Shown: one piece after another, positions 23,790-34,119 of the stretch
Layout of the letters: every line of letters starts with the position of its first letter
Numbering within the stretch: position 1 is the first letter of the stretch
Source of the DNA: Sequoia sempervirens
Lineage: Eukaryota; Streptophyta; Pinopsida; Cupressales; Cupressaceae
DNA length: 64,000 nt
Direction: 5' to 3'
Assembly: GCA_007258455.2 (NCBI GenBank)
Contig: VDFB02047230.1
Span: 152,817,797-152,881,796 of the forward strand
Position numbers and translations under genes: made by a program
Notes under the pieces: generated by a model
What the model saw: only the letters and a program-made list of their open reading frames with translations
Told to the model about the DNA's origin: nothing
Databases searched by the model: none

Positions 23790-24335
23790 CTACAATTACA
23801 AACCACTTTTGAAGTAGTAAGCTTTATAGGAATGGCTTCCAACCACTTGGTGAAATAATTGACAGCTCTAATAACATAACTATGTCTTGTACTTGATTTT
23901 GGATTCACTATGCCAATGAAATCAATACCCCATTATTCAAAGGGTTCTTTAATCACCATTGGCATGAGGGGAAAAGTTGCTAATTTAGGTTTCCCCACAA
24001 ACTGTTGGCACAATTCACACTTACACACCTAGTTGTATGCATCCTAAAAAAGTGTGGCCCAATAGTACTCCTCTCAAAATTTTGAGCTATAAATGGAGAT
24101 GAGAAATGTCCCATGCATGCTAAATTATGAAATGATTCTAATAGCTTTCCTTGTTTTTCTTCATCCACACATCATAGATTTTTTTTGTCAATGCTTCTCT
24201 TGTACAAACCATTATCCCAAAGAACCAATTTTATGGATTTAAGCTTGATTTTCCATTTCCCTTTATATGAAAAATGCTTAGGAAACTCTCCATATGTGAG
24301 GAACTATGCAATGTTAGAATACCACTAATTTTCCA
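23790..24335 (-). pseudogene. Gypsy integrase fragment (G2)
   Basis: Minus-strand pieces show the H2C2 zinc region (ACMGHFSSPFIAQNFERS, then in another frame VCKCELCQQFVGKPK) and the start of the catalytic core (WGIDFIGIVNPKSS, then AVNYFTKWLEAIP). An in-frame TAG (EPFE then stop) and a frameshift near 24050 break it. The second Asp and Glu of the core are not visible. It continues the G2 pol that stops on the other side of N2 at about 27850. Confidence 0.82.
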
Positions 24336-24344
24336 TGCTTACAA

Positions 24345-25015
24345 TGTTGGATGCAAGGAACACTAAGAGGGGGGTGAATCAGTGTTCAATGATAATGATT
24401 TACAAAACAAAACTAACAACCATCAATAAAAATAATAAAACTTTATATTAGCAGCACATAACAGATGAAAATATTTAGTCACATCAATAATCACCATAAC
24501 ACCAGATATTTTTATGTGGAAACCCTATTAGGGGAAAACCACAGTGGAGATTAATCCACAAAGTTTACTTTGTTAAAAGTAAAATAAAAGAGAGGAATGC
24601 ACTTGCATTCAGGCGCACTTCCTAGAGCTCACTGCTCAAAGAAAGAAGCTCACTTCCATACAACTATAATATAGATTACAACAAAATTTGAACTGAGAAT
24701 ATAACATCTACAAATGCCTGGATTCAGTTCCACTGAAGCGCACAATCTGACTTTGGACCATCTGCTCAAATCTGTTCTACTCTACTTTGTTCTCCTATTG
24801 AAAACCCTTTAGTAGTACAATCAATACTCGATCAATCAACTGCTCTTTTTTGCACCCATCTTTGTCTCTCTTCACACCGCACACACAAAGTGAAATACCA
24901 ATCTTCCTTATGTATCTACTAACCCAAAAATTCAATAAATGTCAGCCTTTCAACAAAATATAATATTCTTTTCTTATATCGGCCATGTTGGCCTCATCAA
25001 AGCCATATGCCAACA
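24345..25015 (-). repeat. N2 3' LTR
   Basis: 671 bp. On plus it begins TGTTGGATGC and ends CCAACA. It shares with the N1 and C2 LTRs the GGGGGGTGAATCAG end, the GGAAACCCTATTAGGGGAAA module (24519-24538) and the palindrome GAATGCA-CT-TGCATTC (24595-24610). Confidence 0.8.
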
Positions 25016-25027
25016 ATCTCCCCCTTT
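25016..25027 (-). other. N2 polypurine tract
   Basis: On minus AAAGGGGGAGAT directly before the LTR start TGTTGG. The N1 tract at 48971-48982 is the same. Confidence 0.82.
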
Positions 25028-25040
25028 GGCATTGATGGAA

Positions 25041-25067
25041 ACACTTAGTGAAAAATTGACTAAGTGT
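25041..25067 (-). other. N2 stem-loop just upstream of the PPT
   Basis: Perfect 9-base arms ACACTTAGT / ACTAAGTGT with a 9-base loop, about 13 bases from the PPT on the minus strand. The same arms are at 48932-48957 in N1. Confidence 0.8.
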
Positions 25068-25069
25068 CA

Positions 25070-27660
25070 AAACCAAAACATATCAAAGCCAAAACTACTA
25101 CTCCCCCTTTGGATGCCAGGAAATTTTTCACTTCATTCTCTCCCCCTTTGACATCAATGACAAATCTCTACTAGATCTACTTTACACTTCTTTTCCTTAT
25201 CCTTTCCTTTAAAATATTTTACTGCACTATCTCTTACTCCATTCTCTCCCCAAATGCTGATGAAAAATTGATCAAAATTTGACAATTGCTACAAAAATTC
25301 AGAAAATTATTTTATACTTAGCTTTCAATTCTAGAAGGAATTTCTTCCAGGAATCCACTGCAATCCCAATGGCTATGATCAAACTATTTTTCTTTGAAGT
25401 TATGTTGATTATTTGCACAAGAGACTTAGGAATAGTGATTGTTGCTTCCGGTTCCTCTCCTAATTTAAGAGTCTCAATCATCTGTTCTAATCTCCCTTTA
25501 GTTATATCTTTGAATTTCTAGAAAGTATCAATGAGAGCATTCTTAGCAGTATGAACTTTTGCATGCTCAATCTATAAATCATAAACTTTCTTCTTCACAT
25601 CTCCATTCTTATCCAAGAGCATACTGTAATTTTGTCCAGTCTTAACAAGCTCATTTTCAATCTCTTCATGCTTATCCTTTTACTTTCCTACCACTTGAGG
25701 CCACCTGAGACAATAGTTAAAGACTTTATTTTTTGAATCAATGCACTTTCTCAACTCACCCATTTTCTTCTTCAATCTAGAAAGAGACAATCTAAATTGC
25801 ATTTTTAAATGAGAATCATTTATTGTTCCTTCCTTTCCAGGGGCACAAACTCTATAGATATCCTAACACATTTAATTAGTTCTTTCGAGAGAACATTTTA
25901 CAAACTTACCAACTCAATATTGTTATCAATTAAGTACCTTGCTAGAGAATTCTCAATTAAATCCTGCTCATAAGATGGACCATTCAACCATATACCAGAT
26001 ATCTTTTACATACCATCCTCACCCTAAATGATTTGCAAAATCTTTGACTTAAATAATGCATTTTCCTCATCAATGTCTTCAACAATTATTATTTCTAGTT
26101 TATCTGGTTTTAGATGAAATTTTGGAATACATTCTTCAAAAACTTCATCTTTTACATCCACAACCACTTGACTTTTCCCTTTTCCCTCAGAATTTGCAGA
26201 ATTGGGTGTCAGAGGAGTGACACTAGTTGTATCTCTTTCTCTCTTCTAATTTTTCTCTCCTTTTTCGAAAGATGATCCAAATTCAGTTATTTTTTCTGGA
26301 AGTGGGACAACACCTTCTCCAAACCTCTCTAATACCTTTCTAAAGAAACTGTCATACACTTGTTCACAATTTTCAAAAGAATTATAATGATTGAAGATTT
26401 GCTTACAAATCAGTATATTCTCTCTCCACACTACATTGTCCTTCAATGGAAAACAGTTTAGAAAGTACATCATGATACATATTTCCAGAGTACCAAACCT
26501 AAATTGGTATCCAATATCCTTCATTAATTGAACATTCTCCAACAATTTCTCCTTCAATAGACCACAAATAAAAGTCTTCATTTTCAATTATCATTTTGTG
26601 GATGATATATATAGCACCTGCCGAGGTTGATCCTTCTTGGTTCCTGAAATAAATTTTGTATGAGATTTGATAAGCCACATACCTTTTCAAAGGATATTTA
26701 ATTGATGAAATTATTAGAGCCCTCAAATCTCCCCTTATTCTAGTTAGGGCTTTGACCTCCATATTGTGAATTGAATTTTTCTTTGGTACATCACCAACAT
26801 TGCATAAGACCATTAAATTTCTGATTACATCCTTGGAAATTTGATATGGTTTATCCAAATTTAGAATATCACCATCTAATTTGTTTAGGAAAAACCAAAT
26901 CACTTTTGCATTGACGAAATGGGGATAGTTGTTCCATATATCCAAATTCTTGTGCTTTGATCCTTCAAGTTTTCTGAAATCGATGAGTAGAAACAAATTT
27001 ATTTCATCCCTAATCTCCTAGCTATTATACTCATCTAGGGTTAAGGTACCTTTTATTTCCTTCATGTTCCACGCCAAGTAGAGTTGTACGGATTAAAAAA
27101 TAGATGTGAAATCAATCATTAACAAGAATACCTAGAGATTTCCCACTAGAATGACCTTTTGCACCTTGAAAGTTTGCAGAAAAATACTCTCGAACTGTTC
27201 TCCTTCAATGCTTGGTGCCAAAATAGGGTTCAAAGTTCCCTTTTATAACTTCAATTTTTTCTGCAGTAAATGTGTTTCCCTAGAATTAACGGTTACACTC
27301 CAAACTCGGACAACAAGCTAAGAATTCAACTTTGGACTTATACCATTTCGACCAATTCATCATATCATTGTAAATACTTCCATCAATGGATAATACAATG
27401 ACTGGTGACATCTAGAGATTCGATGCCAACAATACATGGGGGGGCAAGGTATTTTCATGAAAAAATCCTCCTAAGCCATTGGCTTGATATCAATTGCTAG
27501 AGGAGCTACTAGAGGGAGCTTCTGGTACAGCTTTATTTCCTTCATCTATTTCACTTTTCTTCACCCATGTCTTCTTCATTTGATTTTTTATTTCTTCCAC
27601 AAAAACTTTTTCTTTACCTTTATTGTCTTTCTATGAATTTCTTCCTTGATACATTGGACC
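25070..27660 (-). pseudogene. N2 ORF2, homologue of N1 ORF2
   Basis: The best parts are 26499-26996 and 26246-26587 on minus, in two frames. They align with N1 ORF2 at the same spacing: YPHF...WFFLNKLD against FPIF...YILSKVHD, YQISKDVI against LKITKEAI, AIYIIHKMI against TIYAAYEMI, KEKLLENV against RGKLLENL, and VVWRENILI against VQWRNDVLV. Downstream, the tail near 25299-25481 (LKLGEEPEATITIPKSLVQ) resembles the end of N1 ORF2 (LKEKKKSIVIAPDPISLEV). I do not recognise a known domain. The copy has frameshifts and many stops. Confidence 0.65.
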
Positions 27661-27712
27661 TCTTTTATTCATGTTTCTGTTATGGCAGAACTCTGCAATG
27701 TGACCAATGAAG

Positions 27713-27890
27713 TTAGTGGAGATTATTGAAGTAATTCAAAGCTACTATATCTGATTATTAGATATTATTGGAATTATTGAAGTAATTTATTCATTGGATA
27801 TCTTGTTTCATGGGAGATTATTGAAGTAATTGGTATATGAGAAAAGAACATTGATGTTGTGGTTAGGACTATGGGAAGTTATTCATTGTT
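27713..27890. repeat. Three identical 15-base repeats at the N2/G2 junction
   Basis: ATTATTGAAGTAATT occurs at 27722-27736, 27773-27787 and 27817-27831, 51 and 44 bases apart. It marks the broken right edge of N2. Confidence 0.75.
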
Positions 27891-29450
27891 CACTTCATCA
27901 TCATCATATATCTCTTCTAGTTTTTTTTCGTCAATCAACTGACATAAACCCTTTCCATGCACTAGCTTGGTGGGGTTAATTTCCATGTCATACTCTTGGA
28001 TCTTAGCAATCCAATTACCTCTGTTACTCCAAAATTATTTTCAAGTAAAGATGGACTTGACTATTGTATATAGGAATTGAGAATGTAATACCTAAATTTA
28101 TTAACTATCTTTACCAGAACATAAGCTTATTTCTCTATTCTTGAGTACTTGAGTTCATGAGTCTTCAGAGGACAACTTATGAAAGTTATTGGAGATTAAA
28201 TCCCTTCTTTGTTTTTTTGTACCAAGATGGCAGATAAAGTATGCTCTAAGGCATAGCTATACATGATGAATTCTTTGATATATTTTGGATAGACTAAGAT
28301 CAGAGCATGAGCAATGGCCTCTTTTATGTCATGGAAATAAAATTTCCCTTCCACACTCCAACGAAAGATTGATTTTCCTTTCATCATATCCATGACATGA
28401 TGAGTCTTCTCGAAAAAATCTAGAACAAATATTTGCAAGAAGTTTACCTTCCCAAAGAAGGAATGTACTAATATCTTACATGAAGGTAGGGTAATATTCT
28501 AGATGGATTTGACTCGCTTAGAATCAATCTTGATCCCTCCTTTAGTTACTATGTCCCTAAGAAGTTTAGCTTCGGTAACCCCAAAATTGGATTTCTTGGG
28601 CTTAAGTGAGATACCATGCTAGCGACACCCTTCAAGCACATTCTGTAAATGATGATAATAATCTTGATGATCCTTAAAAGAGACAATTAAATCATCAAGG
28701 TAAACTATAATAAACTTACCCATTTTATCATTGAAAGTCAGGTTGATCACCCTTTGAAAAGTGGCACTAGTATTGATCAATCCAAAGGAATTCTATGATA
28801 TGAAAATTTACCACATGAAATAGTGAAGGCGGTCTTGTGCTAATATTTTTCACTAACTTCCACTTGGTCATATCTTGATAATCTATCTAATATAGACAAC
28901 ATTTCTTAACACGTCACTGTTTGTAGAACTTGATCCATTATTGGTAATGTGTAATTATCTTTTAGTGATGATTGATTTATATTACGAAAATGCACACAAA
29001 TTTAGATTTATCCATTATTATTTCTTACTAGAACAATATTAGATATCCTTGTTGAATGATGGATAGGAAAAATAATTCTATCATTCTACATTTTTTGTAT
29101 CTCAACAACAATGATACCTAGAAATTTAGGGTTGTACTACATTTTCTTTTGCTTATACACAAATATCTTGACTTGTGAGGATTCTCATGTTGAACTTTCT
29201 TTAGACAAAAATAGATTAAGTCATCATATCAATAGGCCAATACATCAATGCAATATTGCAAAAGTGTTACAAACTTTTTCATTTCCTCCAATGAGTAACA
29301 TTTCCCAATATTCACCATTTTGGGATCACCTTTTGTTCCGATATTGATTTTTTCAACCTATCTTGATGAGTCTAATCTAAATTATTGTTTCCATTTGATA
29401 TAGTGATCATGCTTATCAAAAAAATTCTCTAGGGAGACCAATCCTTTGGG
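27890..29450 (-). pseudogene. Gypsy reverse transcriptase and RNase H (G2)
   Basis: On minus, 28680-29400 is RT. The active site VYLDDLIV is at about 28685-28708, preceded by the LINTSATFQRV segment and followed by LKPKKSNFGVTEAKLL. 28196-28438 is the RNase H-type thumb (FRWSVEGKFYFHDIKEAIA, LSAILVQ). The region from 27900 to 28190 continues RNase H with stops and ends in a LVHGKGLCQLI linker near 27945. RT copies the element RNA into DNA. Several frame changes lie upstream of the active site. N2 follows where integrase should begin. Confidence 0.85.
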
Positions 29451-30072
29451 ATTTTTTATTCCTTTTTAGATGTAAGATCTCACCAATTTCTTGAACTACA
29501 TCAGTGATTGATTATAGAGGAGTAGAGTCACTCCCTTCAAAATATAGATTGCTCAAAAAAATTTCCCTTTTCAGAAAGGTGATAATTAGATTATCATCGT
29601 TGAAGATTTACCAATGGTTGGAATTATCAGGAACACTAAGTCAAAGTACCAAATCAATGGTATACTCAGTTCCTTGGAAATCCTTATGAGGAATCATGAG
29701 AGTGGTTGACACAACCAAAGAATCTATCCTGTCATTATATTTCCTTGGAACCACAGATATTTCAAAAGCATTAAAATATTCTATGCAATCCCAAAGACTA
29801 TTTTGGTAATTCCTTAGCCTTTCATTCTTTTTCTGGTATAGATTTCTCTCCTAACAAACAATTAGTTCAACATCACCTTATGCATGCAGATTCTTGATCC
29901 CTTTCTTTTGTGCAACATTGATTCCTAATAGAAAGGCCTCATATTTAGTAGTATTGTTAGTGTTTTCAAATTACAAATTGAAAGAAAAGGGGAAGATATT
30001 TCCTTTTGGGGATATGAGAACTATCCCTGATCCAAAACTAGTGGAAGAACAACTACCATCAAACTCCAAAAT

Positions 30073-30640
30073 CTAAATATAATTTGAACTTCCTATGTTG
30101 ACAATTTTGAAATATGAAATCTCCTCACTTGAAGAGGATGAGTCATTAGTTACTTGAATTTCACTTGAATCATCATCTAATGACTCAAGAACTTCATTAG
30201 TCATCAAGAAATAGGTGCCCATTCTGGAGGACTCAAAAAGAATATAAAATTTTGGATCCTCATATTTTGTCACATTGTACTTAGCTCCCATTTTCAGAAG
30301 AATTTTTTACATAATACCTTTGACAAGTATTTTGGCTTCAGACCAATCTATGTTCATCTCACCACTGAAATCCTTGTAGAAAATTTGTCCCAACAATATT
30401 CCATATGTAGCTAGGACATCAACTATAAGAACCATCATCTTTACCTTCTTATTAGGGAAAGCAACAAATGAAAAATAAGCATCTTTAATTTTCCCTATGA
30501 GGGGCACTTGCTTGGTTTCCATAGAAAAGCATAGGCCAAAATTATTTGGCAAAGTTAATCCCAAAACTTTAGCTACTTTGGCTAGCATCGCATTGTCAGA
30601 TGCACCTGAATCAATGATGCAATTACTAAGTTTATGACTA
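30073..30640 (-). pseudogene. Retropepsin-like protease (G2)
   Basis: On minus, IDSGASDNAMLAKVAK at about 30570-30616 gives the catalytic DSGA motif. 30307-30588 continues with a GLTLPNN region and VLATYGILLGQIF, close to the usual DVLATYGILLGR pattern of plant gypsy proteases. 30073-30291 is an acidic linker toward RT (LESLDDDSSEIQ). It would process the polyprotein. Confidence 0.8.
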
Positions 30641-30699
30641 TTGAATAGAAGATAACATAGAAAGGTTCTATTTTCCTAGGAAAAAATGAAGGATTTGCA

Positions 30700-32720
30700 A
30701 TGAGGTTGCATTGTAATGGCCTTGGTTTGGGAGAAATAGGTGCATTTTTGGAAGAGTCTTGACCAAAATGAGCTCCTTTTATTTCGACAAACTTGGCCAA
30801 TCTATTAAATTGTTTAGGGTTATCTTGGAGATACTCAACCTCAAACATTTGTATTTTAGTCTTCTTAGCATGATCTATAATATCAAAATCTTGGTAAGGG
30901 TACACCAAAGAAGACAAGGGGTTTTTACTTTAGGTTTTTTGGTTTGGTGCATTGGCTCTAGATATAGAAGAAGAAGTAGAAGGATTTGGTGTACTTGTCT
31001 ATTTCTCTCTATGCCTTTTGTTTGAACTAGTAAAGGGGGCCCCCTCTTAGCAATTGTGAATGTTGGGCATGGGTAATCCTTTAAATTAGTTCCATCAACC
31101 TCCTATTGAATATTCAACTAATTTTTAGAGTGGGTGAAAATAACATAAGCCTCACCATATGTCTCTTCTTCTTATTTAGCCCCTTCTTGTTTAGCCTTGT
31201 GCAACCCTCCCTCTCTCTCCCTCAAGTCTTTTTAAGGTTGATCTTTGTATGAAAATTCTATTTTTTCTCCTTATGCTCTCTACTCTCATCCTGATGATGG
31301 ATCATGGAGTGTGATCTGAAACATTGATGCAAAAAATTTGCACACAATTGAATCCAAAAATAACTTAGCAAATCATTATGGATTGTGGAAACTTGATAAC
31401 TCTTCTTTATATTTTAGAAAATTGATGTTAGAGTTGCCAACTATCTCTAATTCCTCCTCCATTAAGATATTAGCACCATCTTTTGAGACATATTCTTATT
31501 GTGGAAGATCATCTTGTTTAGATTCATAAAATCCCACTAATGCATTTACAAGTGGTGCCTCCAACAATAGCTTTCCTTGTGGTGGGGGAAGTCTGTTCTG
31601 GTTTTGATTCCTTGTAGCATTGTTTGGATAGTTAGAAGCATTGGGGTATATTCTCCTTGGAATGTCCATGTAAGAGGGGATAGACAAAATTTGGGACATC
31701 TACTTCTTGAGAGCCAACAATTCATTGGCTAGCTTCTACACCATAGGGTTTGTGGTGTTAGCAGAAGGTGAGGCCAAAGAGGACTCTCCTTTAGACCTAT
31801 TTGAATCTTTCCTTGTTTTTCCTACAAGGATTATATTGTCCTCTACTTTGGTGGCCAAACTAAGTGGCTGCAAGATTAGCTAGGAATACTCTTCATAGAA
31901 GAAAGCTAACCTCAAGCAATTGCGAGTTAATAAATAATTACTTCAAGTTTTCAGTTTTAGGATGAGTAATAGTTGGGATTCTATTTTATAACTTATTAAA
32001 CTTGGACATGAATTTTTGGATGGGCTCATGTGGTTCCTTTTTCATTTGAGTGAGCTAGGCCAACAAAGCATGATCATCTTCTACTAGTTTAAACTTCTCT
32101 TCAAATTTAGTTTTAAGTGTAGCCCAACTAGTAATACTTCCATTTGAGAGATGATAAAACCAATCAGCATCCACTCCTTGAAGTGTTTCTACAAACAACC
32201 TCATGGACACATCTTCATGCTCTACTCCAAGGACTCCACATGCAATGTAGAATGTGACAATGTGCTCATCAGGATGTTGTTTTCCATCCCCATAGAACTT
32301 GGGAAATTTATTTCAAGAACCAAAAGTAAGTTCATGTGATGGTGGTGCCAAATTCAATGGCCCAAAAGCATTTCCACAGAGACCTTGAGCAACCATTCTA
32401 CTTGGGTTGAATAGGGGAATAACAAAACTTTGAAGTGGTGTAATAAGTAGGGCCCTACGAGCACTCAAATATTTGCTTGGTATAGGAGATATCATGTTGG
32501 TACGAGGAAAAAACCTTGTACATTGAAGAGAGGTCCTTGCATGTGTAGGAAAAAGATCAAATTTATGCATTTTCAATAATTCAAATGTAGGATCAATAAG
32601 TCCTTGAGTCCTTTTGCCACGAGTATCACTTTTTTCTACTAGAGTGCAAACTTGATAAGAAATATGGATCAAAAACAAAAAAAAATTACAAACAATAAGG
32701 TAATGGTGTACTTCAACCAA
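30700..32720 (-). pseudogene. Gypsy gag (G2)
   Basis: The minus ORF 32313-32720 is the N-terminal part (GLIDPTFELLKMHKFDLFP, NLAPPSHELTFGS). The gag core at about 31930-32310 follows, with FPKFYGDGKQHPDEHIVTF, LQGVDADWFYHL, TLKTKFEEKF and EPIQKFMSKFN. 30700-31700 is a degraded C-terminal part with a Pro/Arg-rich stretch (31496-31699) and no clear zinc knuckle. TAG/TAA stops are frequent. It would form the particle shell. Confidence 0.82.
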
Positions 32721-32751
32721 ATGTATGAGGCTCTTGGTTGCATGTTTAGAT

Positions 32752-32775
32752 CACCAGTAGAGTCCCCAAAAATTG
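32752..32775 (-). other. G2 primer-binding site
   Basis: On minus, TTTTTGGGGACTCTACTGG directly after the LTR end CCAACA. It resembles the TGGCGACTCxxCTGGGGA-type primer sites of some plant gypsy elements. The tRNA is not identified. Confidence 0.65.
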
Positions 32776-34119
32776 TTGGGTGAATACTTTGTTATCAGCT
32801 AACTTATGACAAAATAGTTATATTAGCCACAATATGATGAGATAAAATCTCTCCTCTTAGAAAGAGGGGGCTCCCTTCTTATTGCTAACTATAATCAACT
32901 AGTAGTTCACTAAGCTTATTTACACTAAAATATCCATAAGGTGTTTCCATATCATCTAATTCTCATATTTCATAATAGATGTTTTCTTACGAACTTACAA
33001 TGACAATATTGTGATGCTTACAATATGTAATGAACCATAAACTACTAATTAGAGAAATAATAACCGATACTCCATATAGTTAAATAAAGGAGTAACTAAA
33101 ATGATACCAACAAGTGTTAACACCAAGAAACCCACAAAATCATAGTCTTTTGTTGCTTCATATGGTAATTCAAAAAAGAAAAGGTATGGAATATAATGTG
33201 ACCCAAAGTCTTCACTACATGCAAAGATAAGATAAAACAAACATAGATGATAACTCACAACCAAAAGTCTTCAAGTTGCTTTCCAATCACGAACATAAAC
33301 ACAACTTCAAAGATGATATTGCAGGTCAAAGACTACAAAATCAGATTTAAAACATGTCCTATAATATTTGATTCCATGTCATGATTCAATCACATACACC
33401 ATAGAATGCAATAGAAAAGACATAAGAACAATTCCAATGAATCACAAGCTTGATTCAAGACAAAGATTGAATGCCAACTTGCTTTCCTTATATTGATTGA
33501 ATATGATTTACACTTTGAACACAAAGTTTCAATGCACTCCTCAATTCGTCAGTGTTTCACTTCAATAGCTAAAAGATGATAATTACAAAAGAGGCCTCTC
33601 TTATTTATAGAAGGAAACTATGAGTAAAATAGGAAATCTACAACTACTTTGACTTATTCAAAAGTACAATCCAATTCGATTTGGGACTATTCTCTTTTTA
33701 CATGTAGTTGCATATTAAAAAAACACATGTAAAATCTCATTTACAAACTACAAACTGCATAATGAAAAACTAGGAAAATAAACTAAGTGTCTTGAAACAC
33801 ATTCTCTTCTACATTTTTCTCCAAAAAGTATTCATATCTTTTCAATGCCATTGGAACTTTAGTGTCATGTGGCCCTAGTGTGTAACTAGATATTGGCTAG
33901 AACTCATGTGATAGATTCCTCTATGCTGACATGTAAACTTTATTTTCCTGTATAGTATCATCTTCAACTTATCCAAAATTACTTGGAAGTCCACTAATTT
34001 ATCCAAGGAAGACAGTGAGAAAGATTCTAATTCTATCTTAGTATGAATTAGTGAAGTAAATTCCTAGACAACTATATATCTATGGGAATATTTTTTTGAT
34101 TATTATCAAGTATCTAACA
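32776..34119 (-). repeat. LTR with PBS on one side and PPT on the other
   Basis: On plus it starts TGTTGGGTGAATAC and ends TATCTAACA (about 1344 bp), so on minus it is TGTTAG...CCAACA. A TATA box (CTATAAATAA on minus, 33601-33610) lies inside. On the left is the G2 primer site. On the right is a minus-strand purine tract (AAGATAGGGGAGC, 34125-34137) and the end of ORF U. It is thus both a 5' LTR for G2 and a 3' LTR for whatever carries U. The right edge rests on TG...CA and the PPT only. Confidence 0.65.
33601..33610 (-). promoter_or_regulatory. Putative LTR TATA box
   Basis: CTATAAATAA on minus within the G2 LTR, oriented toward G2 gag. Confidence 0.5.

Larger units (their letters stand above)
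24345..27712 (-). mobile_element. N2: truncated non-autonomous LTR element related to N1
   Basis: The minus-strand 3' LTR (24345-25015), PPT and conserved hairpin are followed on the right by a degraded ORF2 homologous to that of N1, then the tail of a zinc knuckle (GHIAEFCHNR, about 27670-27710). The 5' LTR and most of the gag-like gene are missing, with homology ending near 27712. It lies between RNase H and integrase of G2. No PR, RT or integrase is present. Confidence 0.78.
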
